This document shows, piece after piece, positions 16,609-25,615 of a stretch of 64,000 nucleotides of DNA. The position numbers and the translations under genes are program-made. The stretch covers positions 62,001-126,000 of the forward strand of contig CAZLFQ010000001.1 of NCBI GenBank assembly GCA_964558975.1. The letters are read 5' to 3'. The stretch's first letter is position 1; each line of letters opens with the position of its first letter. The DNA comes from CAZLFQ01 sp964558975 (GTDB lineage: Bacteria; Pseudomonadota; Alphaproteobacteria; Rickettsiales; Midichloriaceae). The notes beneath the pieces are model-generated. The model had not been told where the DNA came from and did not search any database. It saw only the letters and a program-made list of their open reading frames with translations.

Positions 16609-17431
16609 ATTTTCCTCTGCCAGTAGGTCTTGCTTTTGCAGTTTCTGGTAAGTCTTTATTGGTAGAAGTATATTTAGCATCTTTATAGATGTTTGATGCA
16701 AGCTCCTGATTTAATTTATCCATTTGTTTCCTTAGATCTGTTTTATGCCCTTGAACTACTTCTTTAACTGCATCTTTTATAATTTTGTCTTGCTTTGCAA
16801 GATCAGGTTCTTTTGCTGCTGATTCCATTGCTTTACCAAATTTTTCTGCTTTATCAGGATTTTGTAGTTCTTCGTTTATTACTTTGATACTTGGTTGAAA
16901 AGAATCGATTTTCACACCTTCCTTGGTTTTAATTGTAACCTCACTCATATCTTTTGCTACTTTATCAATTTGATTTTCTATATAGCTGGCTACTCTTTGA
17001 TTTCCATTGGTAGTTTCATAAAGAACGCTTTGCAGATCTTTTGGAGTTAAATCAGGTATTGTACCGTATGGCTGTTCTGGTGATTCTTTGAAACTTTTGC
17101 CGCTTTTTAATATCTCTTCTGACCCTTGATATTGAGCTAATGCCTCTTGTCGCTTCACATCCGCCTCAGTAGGCATAGCAGAATATTCTGTGGCTTCTCC
17201 ATTGGCTTTTCTACGCGCTTCAACTTGCTCCATTATTTTATCAATACTGTCATACTCAGAAGTAAATTTTTGAGGTGGAGTAGGGGCTACGCCTTCTGGT
17301 TTTTGCTCTTTCTGTTCTACTAGCTCAGCTTTGACCACGGTTGCTACATCCAAGGTTTCCTTGTTTTTTGCTTGAACTTGCTCTTCAGTTGGCTCTGGTG
17401 TTTTCTTTTTAAATTTATCTGCCCACTTCAT
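16607..17431 (-). CDS. Hydrophilic unknown protein, 274 aa
   Basis: The protein is strongly hydrophilic, rich in Lys, Glu and Pro, with no signal peptide or membrane segment. The N-terminus (MKWADKFKKKTPEPTEEQVQ) and the region to about 70 look disordered; the rest is predicted helical. The C-terminus is basic (ARPTGRGK), a feature often seen in type IV secretion substrates of rickettsial relatives, which is only suggestive. No family is recognised. It is divergent from the next gene and shares its TTAA-N7-TTAA box. Confidence 0.7.
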   Translation of the reverse strand: MKWADKFKKKTPEPTEEQVQAKNKETLDVATVVKAELVEQKEQKPEGVAPTPPQKFTSEYDSIDKIMEQVEARRKANGEATEYSAMPTEADVKRQEALAQYQGSEEILKSGKSFKESPEQPYGTIPDLTPKDLQSVLYETTNGNQRVASYIENQIDKVAKDMSEVTIKTKEGVKIDSFQPSIKVINEELQNPDKAEKFGKAMESAAKEPDLAKQDKIIKDAVKEVVQGHKTDLRKQMDKLNQELASNIYKDAKYTSTNKDLPETAKARPTGRGK

Positions 17432-17441
17432 AATGTTTTAT

Positions 17442-17498
17442 TGTATAAGATGGTTTATTGTTATATTGTGACCTCCCAATAGTTAATTTTCGGTTAAT
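17442..17498 (-). promoter_or_regulatory. CtrA-type box and promoter of the 274-aa gene
   Basis: Read on the minus strand, ATTAAC-N5-ATTAAC (17498 to 17482) is followed 40 bp after the second half-site start by TATACA (17447-17442). A weak -35-like sequence lies between. The box is shared with the divergent promoter on the plus strand. Confidence 0.45.
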
Positions 17499-17514
17499 TT
17501 GAGCGGAATAAAGT
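17482..17514 (+). promoter_or_regulatory. CtrA-type box and -10 of the 564-aa gene
   Basis: GTTAAT (17482) and GTTAAT (17493) form an exact TTAA-N7-TTAA box. TAAAGT starts at 17509, 16 bp after the second half-site start, the same register as at 4.7, 23.1, 38.8 and 62.8 kb. Confidence 0.5.
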
Positions 17515-17573
17515 GAATTAACGAAATATTAATGATTTTATGGATAGAATTGAATTGGTTAGGGTGGGGGGTT

Positions 17574-19268
17574 ATGATTTGGACGGAGCAAGTGTGGAAA
17601 GCTAAAAAAGTAGAGTTAGAAAGAGCGATCAAAGAACGCAGCAATGATCTTGCGAAGAGAATAATTGATCAAATAGCTGAGCAGCTTCAAGAAAATAAAG
17701 AGTTGGCTGAAAAGCAATTATATGTCGAGTTTAAAAACGATGCTGGTACATTTAATGATTACCCTATTTTGGCAACGATATTTTATGGAAATCTGGAGAT
17801 ATTTAATTATATCAAAGCAGTTTTGAATCTTGATTTATCTAAGACAATAAGTGCGTCCCATATTAAGATTAATGTGGCGGATGTGCCATGTAAAAAAGAC
17901 GGTGAGAACAAGCCTGACGAAGAAAGATTACAGCAGGCAAATCAAATATTGCTAGTACTAGATAAAGAGTTGTCGTGGGAGCAAAAAAGAGAGTGTAAGT
18001 TCTTTCTACTAGCAGTGTTTTTTCTTAATGCAGAGATTGTTAGTAGGACAATAGAAGATCCAAGATTTGCAGAGGTGGCAAACGAAGTCGGTTCACGATT
18101 AGCAAGACCCATAAATATGGCTGCTGGACTCTATAATAATGATCCAAGAAATAAAAAAATATGCGATATGTTGTTGCTTAGGGATGAAGTCAGGGCTGAT
18201 CTGAAAAACAATGATACATTTTTTCAAAATTTACTTGATGGCTTACAGTATGAGCTAGCGGGGAGATTGCTCGATCAAAATGTGATTCCCAAAAAACAAC
18301 TGGAGAAAACATCTACATTAAGCGCAATGTTAGCGCGTTTTTTAGTGGTGTCAGATCAGGAAAGCTCGAGTTTTTCAGAAGATAAACTTAATAACATTAG
18401 AAAATTATACTCAGCTATGATTGCTGCACAAGATCCAGTAATGGCTGTGATGTATACAAGTAGAAACTTGATAAACATGCCGCAAAATGTAAAGAAAATT
18501 ATATTAGAAGAATTGGTTGCTAAGATAAGGCCGGTATTAGTCAGTGGTAAGTCAACGCTTTCATATATAATGGCGGAGTGCGATCCACAGTTTATGATCG
18601 AAGTTGTAGGAAATCCAAGTTTTATGGTAGGGCTTTTAGATAAAGTTGTTCTGGGTATTTCAGATAGGGAGTTATTGTATGGAGAAAGGGGGTTAGCAAG
18701 ATCTCAAGTGCCACAAAATTTTGATTTTGAATCGCTCTCAAGGATGGATTTTGTACCACGAGACCTAAAGGTTCGCTTAAAAAATACTATTGATAAGCTT
18801 GTAGCAGTTGAAAAGCCAAGTAATTTAGAGGAATTAAATAGCGAATACTATCAGGCGCTGACGGACTTATTTAAGCTGAATCAATTTACAGTACAGAATA
18901 TGGACAACTTTAGGCTGAGTGTAGAAAGGCATTTATCAGATCACGGAAGAGTGGATAGACTAAAAATAGCGCATGATATCCATGAACAAGTGATGTTTGA
19001 TATGAAGGTGATTGGAAGAGGAGAGGTGTTGCCTTATCACGGAGTTGACTTGAATAGGGTTTTGGCGCGAACATTAAATGTTGTAAATAGTATCACTCCT
19101 AGTGTTATTGGTAGTGCCGTTAGCAGTGCAAGTTCTGTTTTAAGTACTGCGATGCACAATATGATCTTGTATGGCCTTGGAGATCAAAAGCCGGTGGTTG
19201 TTGATGAAGTTAGTAAATTAAAGGTCAATCCTCCTAAGAAAGAGTCAGATGGCCATGATTTATCTTGA
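17574..19268 (+). CDS. Unknown effector-like protein, 564 aa, with shared C-terminal module
   Basis: I choose the ATG at 17574 because a strong GGGTGGGG site precedes it; an in-frame ATG at 17532 lacks one. The protein is soluble and mostly helical, and I recognise no catalytic motif. The last ~150 residues align with the end of the next gene: both have a helical stretch around a KIAHDIHEQV / NLVHNIHTQV motif, a Ser/Ala/Val-rich segment (SAVSSASSVLSTAMHN here), a short aromatic-Gly part, then KPVVVDEVSKL and a Lys-rich tail. It is controlled by a CtrA-type box shared with the divergent gene. Confidence 0.7.
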   Translation: MIWTEQVWKAKKVELERAIKERSNDLAKRIIDQIAEQLQENKELAEKQLYVEFKNDAGTFNDYPILATIFYGNLEIFNYIKAVLNLDLSKTISASHIKINVADVPCKKDGENKPDEERLQQANQILLVLDKELSWEQKRECKFFLLAVFFLNAEIVSRTIEDPRFAEVANEVGSRLARPINMAAGLYNNDPRNKKICDMLLLRDEVRADLKNNDTFFQNLLDGLQYELAGRLLDQNVIPKKQLEKTSTLSAMLARFLVVSDQESSSFSEDKLNNIRKLYSAMIAAQDPVMAVMYTSRNLINMPQNVKKIILEELVAKIRPVLVSGKSTLSYIMAECDPQFMIEVVGNPSFMVGLLDKVVLGISDRELLYGERGLARSQVPQNFDFESLSRMDFVPRDLKVRLKNTIDKLVAVEKPSNLEELNSEYYQALTDLFKLNQFTVQNMDNFRLSVERHLSDHGRVDRLKIAHDIHEQVMFDMKVIGRGEVLPYHGVDLNRVLARTLNVVNSITPSVIGSAVSSASSVLSTAMHNMILYGLGDQKPVVVDEVSKLKVNPPKKESDGHDLS

Positions 19269-19395
19269 TGTTATTGAGAATAATTATGTGTTTTGTAGCT
19301 GCGTTCTTAAATATTCGATATTTTTTAGCTGTTAACTGTTTATTAGTAATTTTTAGTTAAAATACCTTTATACAAGTGATTGATAAAGGTGTTTT

Positions 19396-21048
19396 ATGAA
19401 GACTGAAGAAGATAAGTCTAAAGTGGGAAAAGCAGAATTGGATAATGTTTCTTTCTACGATGAAGTCCAAAATACCTGTGAACATTTTTATAAGACGCTA
19501 AATCGTGCAAATGATTTAGAGCGCACTAGAGATGATAAAAGGACTCCCCTTAACCTCCATGATCTTGAAGATGAAAGAAAGAGAGCTGAAGTTTTGCAAA
19601 GAATATTTCTAACAATGGGTGGTGCAGGTTTAGAAGTTCAAAATCCTGCTACAAAAGAGTGGGTGGCTGCCAGATCAAATAATCTTCCTCTGGCTATGGA
19701 ATTTGCAGTTGGACCAAGGATATTGATTGAGATTCCTAAAGTTGAAGATCCTGGCAAAGTTCATGAGTTTTTTAATTGGTTATCATCTGGAAATCTTGAG
19801 TTAGGCTCTAATATTACTCAAGAGACCCGAGGAGGTATTGCTAAAGATCAGGGCAGAGTTATATATACAAGGCCTGCTGCAACTCATGGTATTGCGATAA
19901 AGAATGGGCATGTTGAAGAGTTGAAAAGTAATCCAGCTGCAGAAGGTATTGCAGCCGCTACAAAGTATTTTAAGTATTATTCAGGATTAAGTGGATCGGA
20001 TTTTTTTACTGGGCATTTCGGCATGGATGTTGGCGTTGGAGGGTATGGAGAAGTAGATACGAATGGTAAAACTGTCAGGCCAGATGGGGCTACTGGGCAT
20101 TTATATATGTATTATTATCCACCAACGGCGACTGAGCCGGGAGGGTTGCTCGTGGGAATGGAAGGTTGTGCTCCGGGAGTGCAAGGACAATATGGTAGCC
20201 ATTCTTTGCTTGGGGCATCAGATGAAAAAACAACTGCTGGCGGTAGACAATCAAAAGAATTGGCGACTATGCCTAAAGATGGTGAGTATGAGAGGTCTTT
20301 TATTGCGGATAGATACAATGGTAGAAGAATTATACTTACATCTAAAGCGATGAAAGATTTGTATGAGTTTGATTTTAGTAATATACAAGACAAAGGGGAG
20401 ATGGCGTTATTGTCAGCAAGAAGTTCGGTAAGGGAGTTTGTAACCGATCTATCAAATGCGATTCTGCCTGAGTACGATTTTAAACAAAGTAATATCTATA
20501 CACTTGACGTCATTTGCTCGCCACTTCATGCGAAATTCGTACCTTTGGATCTTAAAAAGAGTTTGCATAATTCTTTGATGGAATTAGCCAAAGAAACTCC
20601 AAGCAAATCTAACGAAGAGCTAGCAAGAGATTATAAATCATTGTTTGATAAGTTACTTCAGCATAAAGAATTTACTCGCAAACATGCTGATGAATTTAGA
20701 GAGAGTGTAGAAGAGTATATAGCTGCTGCAGGTAGGAATAGACGCTATAATTTAGTTCATAATATACACACTCAGGTTTATAAAGAAAAAGGTTTTATTA
20801 ATCTAGATGAATCACTGCAAATGGTTGGAGTTAGTACGAATATGTCAGCTAGAGCTCTCAATGCTACTAGTAGTGCAGTGAGTGCAACAGCTAGTGTTTT
20901 AGGTGCTGCTTCTACAGCTGTACAAAACTTATGGTCATATGGTTGGGGAGCCAAGAAGCCAGTGATTATTGATGAGATTAGCCAATTAAGCTCTAAGCCA
21001 AAAGACGATAAAGCAGCTAAGAAAGAATCTAATTTGCCTGATAGGTAG
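19396..21048 (+). CDS. Unknown effector-like protein, 550 aa, paralogous C-terminal module
   Basis: An AAAGGTG site precedes the ATG. The central region (about residues 150-300) is Gly/Tyr-rich (GHFGMDVGVGGYGEVDTNGK, GHLYMYYYPP, GGLLVGMEGCAPGVQGQYG) and looks like a beta-structured enzymatic or binding domain I cannot name. The C-terminal ~150 residues match the previous protein, including NLVHNIHTQV, an Ala/Ser-rich hydrophobic stretch and KPVIIDEISQL followed by a basic Lys-rich tail. Different N-terminal parts on one shared C-terminus suggest a common delivery or localisation module. It has no signal peptide. Confidence 0.7.
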   Translation: MKTEEDKSKVGKAELDNVSFYDEVQNTCEHFYKTLNRANDLERTRDDKRTPLNLHDLEDERKRAEVLQRIFLTMGGAGLEVQNPATKEWVAARSNNLPLAMEFAVGPRILIEIPKVEDPGKVHEFFNWLSSGNLELGSNITQETRGGIAKDQGRVIYTRPAATHGIAIKNGHVEELKSNPAAEGIAAATKYFKYYSGLSGSDFFTGHFGMDVGVGGYGEVDTNGKTVRPDGATGHLYMYYYPPTATEPGGLLVGMEGCAPGVQGQYGSHSLLGASDEKTTAGGRQSKELATMPKDGEYERSFIADRYNGRRIILTSKAMKDLYEFDFSNIQDKGEMALLSARSSVREFVTDLSNAILPEYDFKQSNIYTLDVICSPLHAKFVPLDLKKSLHNSLMELAKETPSKSNEELARDYKSLFDKLLQHKEFTRKHADEFRESVEEYIAAAGRNRRYNLVHNIHTQVYKEKGFINLDESLQMVGVSTNMSARALNATSSAVSATASVLGAASTAVQNLWSYGWGAKKPVIIDEISQLSSKPKDDKAAKKESNLPDR

Positions 21049-21057
21049 TAATCCAAA

Positions 21058-21483
21058 TTAAATACTTGCCATTAAGGCATCTATATTAGGATTATAATGA
21101 TTCTTCATAGTTCTAAATTCAATTGCTTCTAGGGCAGACAGATGGAATGGGGTGATTTCACACCCATAAAGTTTTGTGTCATATTCGTAGAATTTTAATA
21201 ATGCAAAACAACAGGAGCTAGTTAGGCATAGTAACTCAGTTACGATGAAAGGAAGGAATATTTTCCTATCTATTTCTGAGAAATTTTTTGCTAGTGTTTC
21301 ATTAGTAAAACAAGCATTTAGTGTTTCTTGGCGCTGTCTTAGGGTTCTTCCAATGTTCTTAAGATGTTGTAGAGAGTAAAGTAATAAAGCTATAGTTAGT
21401 ACTCTTTCAGCCATCGGTAGGAATTCTTCGTCAAAGTTATCAGTGTAGAAACCGTAGTAGTTTGATGGAAAATGTGCTGTCAT
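21058..21483 (-). CDS. Unknown protein, 141 aa
   Basis: The protein begins with an aromatic stretch (FPSNYYGFYTDNFDEEF) and has one moderately hydrophobic region (AERVLTIALLLYSLQHL) and a Cys-rich hydrophobic helix (FIVTELLCLTSSCCFALLKF). One or two membrane passes are possible. A TATAAT on the minus strand lies about 25 bp upstream of the start. No family is recognised. It converges with the 550-aa gene, leaving 9 bp between stops. Confidence 0.6.
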   Translation of the reverse strand: MTAHFPSNYYGFYTDNFDEEFLPMAERVLTIALLLYSLQHLKNIGRTLRQRQETLNACFTNETLAKNFSEIDRKIFLPFIVTELLCLTSSCCFALLKFYEYDTKLYGCEITPFHLSALEAIEFRTMKNHYNPNIDALMASI

Positions 21484-21570
21484 GCCAGAATACCTTTTTC
21501 AAATGCTAACATTATAATATACATATCAATATCTTGGAAAGGAAGAAATGTTATTTTATACTGAATAATA

Positions 21571-22314
21571 CTAGTAAGTTCTTGCAATTGTTAGAATATT
21601 TACTCTTTTAACCCCATTTCTTTTAAGAACTTTTGAGCATTCTGATGCTGTTGAGCCAGTGGTAAGTACATCATCGACTAGTAATATGTTTTTTCTAAAC
21701 GCCAATTCTTTGTATTTACTATTGAATTTAAAAGTGTTTTTGACGTTCTCTTTTCTTTGCTCTTTTGAAAGACCACTTTGACTTATTGAATCTTTAAATT
21801 TTATTATAATATCTGGTGAATAGGTTTTATTACTAAGTTTTGAAATCTCAAGAGCTAAAGCTGCTGCTTGATTATATTTTCTCTTTTTTAATTTGCTTTT
21901 ATGCATTGGTATTGGGACAATAAAGTCGATATTACTAATTAGATTGCCATAGGCTTTTAGCATCATGTAAGCGAGAGTTTTTGTAGCTTCAGTTTTATCG
22001 TAATACTTAAAATTATGGATCAGCTTTTCGCTGTGATGATCAAATCGAAGTATAGATCTCGCAAAATCAAATTTTGGCTTATCCTCTATACAGTAGTGGC
22101 ATCTTGTGTTATCTCCCATCTTTACAGGGAATGGAGTTCCACATATGTTGCATCTTGGATCGGAGATGAAAACTAGTTTATTCCAGCATAGGAAGCAGAA
22201 TAAATTTGTAGCTTCCGTCTTACAATCACATGTTAAGCATTTAGGCGGAAAAATTGCACTGATAAAAGAATTAAAAAGTTGATTTATATGCTTTGCTATG
22301 TACACTGAAAACAA
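21571..22314 (-). CDS. comF: ComF family phosphoribosyltransferase-like protein
   Basis: The 247-residue protein has the ComF layout: an N-terminal four-cysteine zinc-binding region (CLTCDCKTEA, CFLC, CNICG, CHYC) and a C-terminal type I phosphoribosyltransferase domain with the PRPP loop ILLVDDVLTTGSTASEC. ComF proteins take part in DNA uptake and transformation in some bacteria, or in nucleotide salvage. The start codon is only 17 bp from the divergent methyltransferase gene. Confidence 0.9.
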   Translation of the reverse strand: MFSVYIAKHINQLFNSFISAIFPPKCLTCDCKTEATNLFCFLCWNKLVFISDPRCNICGTPFPVKMGDNTRCHYCIEDKPKFDFARSILRFDHHSEKLIHNFKYYDKTEATKTLAYMMLKAYGNLISNIDFIVPIPMHKSKLKKRKYNQAAALALEISKLSNKTYSPDIIIKFKDSISQSGLSKEQRKENVKNTFKFNSKYKELAFRKNILLVDDVLTTGSTASECSKVLKRNGVKRVNILTIARTY

Positions 22315-22331
22315 CTTAAAAATTATTAACT

Positions 22332-23090
22332 ATGAATCCCAAATTATCAATCTTCGATCGAAAAAGATATAAGTTAAATAAAGAAAAAGCTCGTCATGAT
22401 TTTTATAAGTATAGTTTCCTATATGATGAAAGTTCCGAGTCAATTAGAGAAAGAGTAAGTTTACTTGGGCAGAAATTCAATGATGCTCTAATTTATGGTG
22501 GGTTTAGTGGGGAGTTGCCTGAAGTTCCAAATGTTATCCATGCTGATATTATCGATAAAGAAGATAATTTAATAATGGACGAAGAAGAATTTAATATTGC
22601 AAATGAGGGCTTTGATTTAGTTGTTTCAAACCTGTCTTTGCATTTTGTTAATGATGTCAGTAAAGCTTTAAAATCATATAAGGATGTATTAAGGCCAAGT
22701 GGCATTTTTTTAGGGATGTTTCTGGGGGGAAATACACTAATTGAACTTAGACAATCATTTAGTGCGGTTGACATAAAAATGCACAATGGCTTGGCGTCAA
22801 GAATTATACCGATGATTGATATAAAAGATGCTGGCAAGCTTGTCCAACAAGCTGGATATAAAATGGCAGTTTCTGATTCTGAATATGTGCAGGTTGAGTA
22901 TGAGAATCTTAGACAATTACTACAAGATCTCAAGGGAATGGGGCAGGGTAATTGCATGATTGAGTCATCTAAAAAATATTCTGGCAAAGAATATTTTAAG
23001 GCTGTAGAGGAGGAGTACTTTGCTAAATACTCTGAAAATGGTAAAATAATGGCCACTTTCGAGCTTATTTCCATGACTGGAAAGAAATAA
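22332..23090 (+). CDS. NDUFAF5/BioC-like SAM-dependent methyltransferase
   Basis: The 252-residue product starts with the IFDRKRYKLNKEKAR motif seen in alphaproteobacterial and mitochondrial NDUFAF5 homologues, followed by a class I methyltransferase fold with FDLVVSNLSLHFVNDVSKAL and LRPSGIFLGMFLGGNTLIEL. The usual glycine-rich SAM loop is eroded to YGGFSGELP, so catalytic activity is open. NDUFAF5 hydroxylates a complex I subunit during assembly; a similar role in respiratory complex assembly is plausible but inferred. It pairs back-to-back with comF, a common alphaproteobacterial arrangement. Confidence 0.85.
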   Translation: MNPKLSIFDRKRYKLNKEKARHDFYKYSFLYDESSESIRERVSLLGQKFNDALIYGGFSGELPEVPNVIHADIIDKEDNLIMDEEEFNIANEGFDLVVSNLSLHFVNDVSKALKSYKDVLRPSGIFLGMFLGGNTLIELRQSFSAVDIKMHNGLASRIIPMIDIKDAGKLVQQAGYKMAVSDSEYVQVEYENLRQLLQDLKGMGQGNCMIESSKKYSGKEYFKAVEEEYFAKYSENGKIMATFELISMTGKK

Positions 23091-23099
23091 TTAGTCCAT

Positions 23100-23132
23100 T
23101 GTAATATTAGTTTAACATTCGTGATGTATAAT
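23100..23132 (+). promoter_or_regulatory. CtrA-type box and perfect -10
   Basis: TGTAAT (23100) and TTTAAC (23111) are 11 bp apart. A perfect TATAAT starts at 23127, 16 bp after the second half-site start, and no separate -35 is needed. Confidence 0.55.
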
Positions 23133-23159
23133 GACTAATTCATAGAGAGTGGGTAGATT

Positions 23160-23819
23160 ATGCATAGTAAGTTTTTTAAAGAGTTGCAGAAAAGAAATCA
23201 AGTTAAACAAACAGAGATTCATGAGAGATTAGGAACGCTATGCTTTGATGATATTGATAATATTTTATATAATAGTGATCTTGGAAATTATAAGCCATTT
23301 TATTACTCTTTTAAATTTTATGATGATCAAAAAATAGATGCAATTGCCTCTCTAGGTGCTTACATCCCAGAAATAAAGGATAATTTTAAAGCTTGTGGCC
23401 ATATCTTAGGTTCTTTAGAAGTTAGCTTTTATAGTTTGCTATGTTCTAGCAGTTTTCCAAAGTTATTTAGAAGTAGTGAAGATAGAAAAGAAATACGCGC
23501 AATTATAAAGGATGTATCTTATTTGGTTGTAGCAATTCCTGAATTGAAGGCGAAGCTGTTAGAAGGGCCAAGTAAAGATTCTAGTAAAGTGAAGAGAATA
23601 GGGCAATTTGTTGGAGTTGCGGATCAATTCGAGAATATTTTAGATGCCGCTGAAGAGTTTAGACTTACATTAGAAAACAGTGCCCTTAGTTTGGAAAAAT
23701 ATTTAAAAGGTGTTGAGATTAAAACTGAAGTGCCTCAAGATCTAGATGTTTGTGCAGGTATATTAGATAAGCTTGCCAGAATGCGTAAAAGTAAGAGAAG
23801 TGAAGCTATACATAAATAG
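23160..23819 (+). CDS. Unknown helical protein, 219 aa
   Basis: The start is preceded by GAGAGTGGG. The protein is soluble and helical, with no signal peptide, membrane segment or recognised motif. The segments DQFENILDAAEEFRLTLENS and ILDKLARMRKSKRSEAIHK suggest a coiled-coil-like C-terminal half with a basic end. It is monocistronic, with its own CtrA-type box, like the other effector-like genes. Confidence 0.65.
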   Translation: MHSKFFKELQKRNQVKQTEIHERLGTLCFDDIDNILYNSDLGNYKPFYYSFKFYDDQKIDAIASLGAYIPEIKDNFKACGHILGSLEVSFYSLLCSSSFPKLFRSSEDRKEIRAIIKDVSYLVVAIPELKAKLLEGPSKDSSKVKRIGQFVGVADQFENILDAAEEFRLTLENSALSLEKYLKGVEIKTEVPQDLDVCAGILDKLARMRKSKRSEAIHK

Positions 23820-23876
23820 CTTGTCCTAACTATAATTTATTATATATGATAAATATGTAATAAATTGAGACAATAT

Positions 23877-24506
23877 ATGTTTGATGGAGAGCTTTTTAGC
23901 CTTGTAAATCTTATTTTATGTCTGATGGCAATATACATGGCTCTGCATGTTATCGTTTCCAAGCCAATAAGTAGTTATAGCTTTAAAAGTGGCGTTAGAT
24001 TGGTTTCCTTGGTGATTTGCACGGTGGTTTTTATTGTTGGTGCGGTTTTTATGACCAATGAATTAAAGTTTTCTAGGGGTGGTATTGTTACAAATGCAGA
24101 AATTAGTGGCCACCAAGTGTTGTTGAAACGAACTATCACTCAAAGTCCTGCAATAGAATATGTCGTGAAATATAGATTTAATGATGCAAATAATATTGCA
24201 TACTTTGGTGAGGCATTGGTTGATAAAAATACATGGGAGATGGCTCAGGCTAACCCGTATAAAAAGCTTAAAGTTGTTTATGTTAACGATGATCCTTCAT
24301 TAAGTAGGGGGGTTGAGGAGAGCGGCTTTGGACAGTCGTTGATTATGGTCTTAATTGGTGTGGCTGGCTTGTTTTCGTCGTTGCTGTTTAAGACAAATCA
24401 AATTTATAGCTATAATAAATATCAAATTAAAAGGATGTTAGCCCCTTATAATGGTGGTGAAGAAGAGAACAGAGAGCGAGAATACAAAAATATAGCTGAA
24501 ATGTAG
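23877..24506 (+). CDS. DUF3592-like membrane protein, 209 aa
   Basis: The ATG at 23877 with GAGA eight bases upstream is preferred over a TTG at 23865. The protein has two N-terminal membrane segments (SLVNLILCLMAIYMALHVIV and LVSLVICTVVFIVGAVF), an extracytoplasmic domain of about 90 residues with YVVKYRFNDANNIAYFGEA and LKVVYVNDDPSLSRG, and a third segment near 165-185. This layout and the VVY-x-DP motif resemble DUF3592 proteins. The function is unknown. Confidence 0.65.
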   Translation: MFDGELFSLVNLILCLMAIYMALHVIVSKPISSYSFKSGVRLVSLVICTVVFIVGAVFMTNELKFSRGGIVTNAEISGHQVLLKRTITQSPAIEYVVKYRFNDANNIAYFGEALVDKNTWEMAQANPYKKLKVVYVNDDPSLSRGVEESGFGQSLIMVLIGVAGLFSSLLFKTNQIYSYNKYQIKRMLAPYNGGEEENREREYKNIAEM

Positions 24507-24540
24507 TTGAATAATTTATTTTATTAAAATTTTATCAAAT

Positions 24541-24557
24541 TTTAACTGGTTATTAAC
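24541..24557 (+). promoter_or_regulatory. TTAA-N7-TTAA box upstream of the 131-aa gene
   Basis: TTTAAC (24541) and ATTAAC (24552) form an exact CtrA-type box 47 bp before the start codon. No -10 sits in the register seen at the other boxes, so this may be a weaker or repressing site. Confidence 0.35.
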
Positions 24558-24603
24558 TTTTTTTCTCGAAAATTGAGGTTATCCAACTTTTAATGGGTTT
24601 ATT

Positions 24604-24999
24604 ATGGATATGGATCTCAAGAATTTACTGGTTAGGACCTTAGGAACTACCATGAAGCTTGGCGTCTGCGCTGTTGCACCACTTGCTTCAAGTAGGATTT
24701 TTTACAATATGAATACTAATACATACGCTGATGTTGTTAGAGAGCTTTCTGGCACATCCAGTCCTAAAATGGCTGCTTTTATAGGATGCGCAGTTAACAT
24801 TCTGTCAAAAGACTTTGTTGACGCTGCTGAATGGGTTGTAAGTCATAATATAATTGAAAAAGCGGTAAATTACTTTGGTGGGCACCAAGAGGCTGAGACA
24901 ATAGGTCATTTGTCAGGAAATGATACTTTTATAGATGAGCCACTGATGAGCCATCACTATCAAAATATGATAGTTGCTGAGCTTGGTTATGAACTATAA
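24604..24999 (+). CDS. Unknown small protein, 131 aa
   Basis: The protein starts MDMDLKNLLVRTLGTTMKLG and has two mildly hydrophobic stretches (KLGVCAVAPLASSRIF and KMAAFIGCAVNILSKDFV) but no clear signal peptide. The C-terminal third is acidic and His-rich (FGGHQEAETIGHLSGND). No family is recognised. It converges with ccmA and overlaps its 3' end by 13 bp. A TTAA-N7-TTAA box precedes it. Confidence 0.55.
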   Translation: MDMDLKNLLVRTLGTTMKLGVCAVAPLASSRIFYNMNTNTYADVVRELSGTSSPKMAAFIGCAVNILSKDFVDAAEWVVSHNIIEKAVNYFGGHQEAETIGHLSGNDTFIDEPLMSHHYQNMIVAELGYEL

Positions 25000-25610
25000 A
25001 TTGGACAGAAATCTTCAATTTTTAGTTGTGCAAAAGAATTATTTTCTATGGGTTGGTGGCTTGTAAATAACACGATGCCTTTTTGGCTACATCTAATCTT
25101 TATTAAGTTGATTAGATATTCGCGACCATCATGGTCTAGATTTGCGAAAGGTTCATCTAACAACCATATTTTTGCATCTGATATTAGTAATTTAGCAAGT
25201 GCAACTTTTCTCTGCCAACCCTGAGATAATTTACAGACAGGATAATCAGAATAATGTGATAAACCAAAGCACTCAATAGATGACTGCAAAGTGCTTTCTC
25301 TACCCAACATCTTGGCCCAAAAATTCAAATTTTCGTATACAGTGAGTTCTAAATTCAAAGCATTCTTATGCCCAATGTAGCAAATAAGATCTTTATATTC
25401 TTCAAGTGCTTTTAAAATATCTATGTTATTTACAAATATGGTTGATTTAGAAATATCAGAAAAAGTGGCTATATAATTTATTAAAGATGTTTTACCAGAA
25501 CCATTAGCTCCATATATATTTAAACAACCGCCGGTAAATATTGAGAACCCAATATTCTTAAGAACTATATTGCCGCTTCTTTGGATAGTAATGTTTTGGC
25601 ATGTTAGCAT
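24987..25610 (-). CDS. ccmA: Heme exporter ABC ATPase
   Basis: The 207-residue protein is a compact ABC ATPase with Walker A GANGSGKT, signature LSQGWQRKVALAKLL and Walker B IWLLDEPFANLD. The SQGWQRKVALAKL signature and small size fit CcmA, the ATPase of the CcmAB complex that releases holo-CcmE in cytochrome c maturation. CcmB is not adjacent in this window. It follows the MsbA-like exporter by 5 bp and is probably co-transcribed with it and rne. Confidence 0.82.
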   Translation of the reverse strand: MLTCQNITIQRSGNIVLKNIGFSIFTGGCLNIYGANGSGKTSLINYIATFSDISKSTIFVNNIDILKALEEYKDLICYIGHKNALNLELTVYENLNFWAKMLGRESTLQSSIECFGLSHYSDYPVCKLSQGWQRKVALAKLLISDAKIWLLDEPFANLDHDGREYLINLIKIRCSQKGIVLFTSHQPIENNSFAQLKIEDFCPIYSS

Positions 25611-25615
25611 GTTAG

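Noticed and set aside
19331..19374. Box upstream of the 550-aa gene (GTTAAC-N5-ATTAGT and AGTAAT-N5-GTTAAA)
   Set aside because: Half-sites are imperfect and the TATACA -10 is not in the register of the others, so I did not list it.
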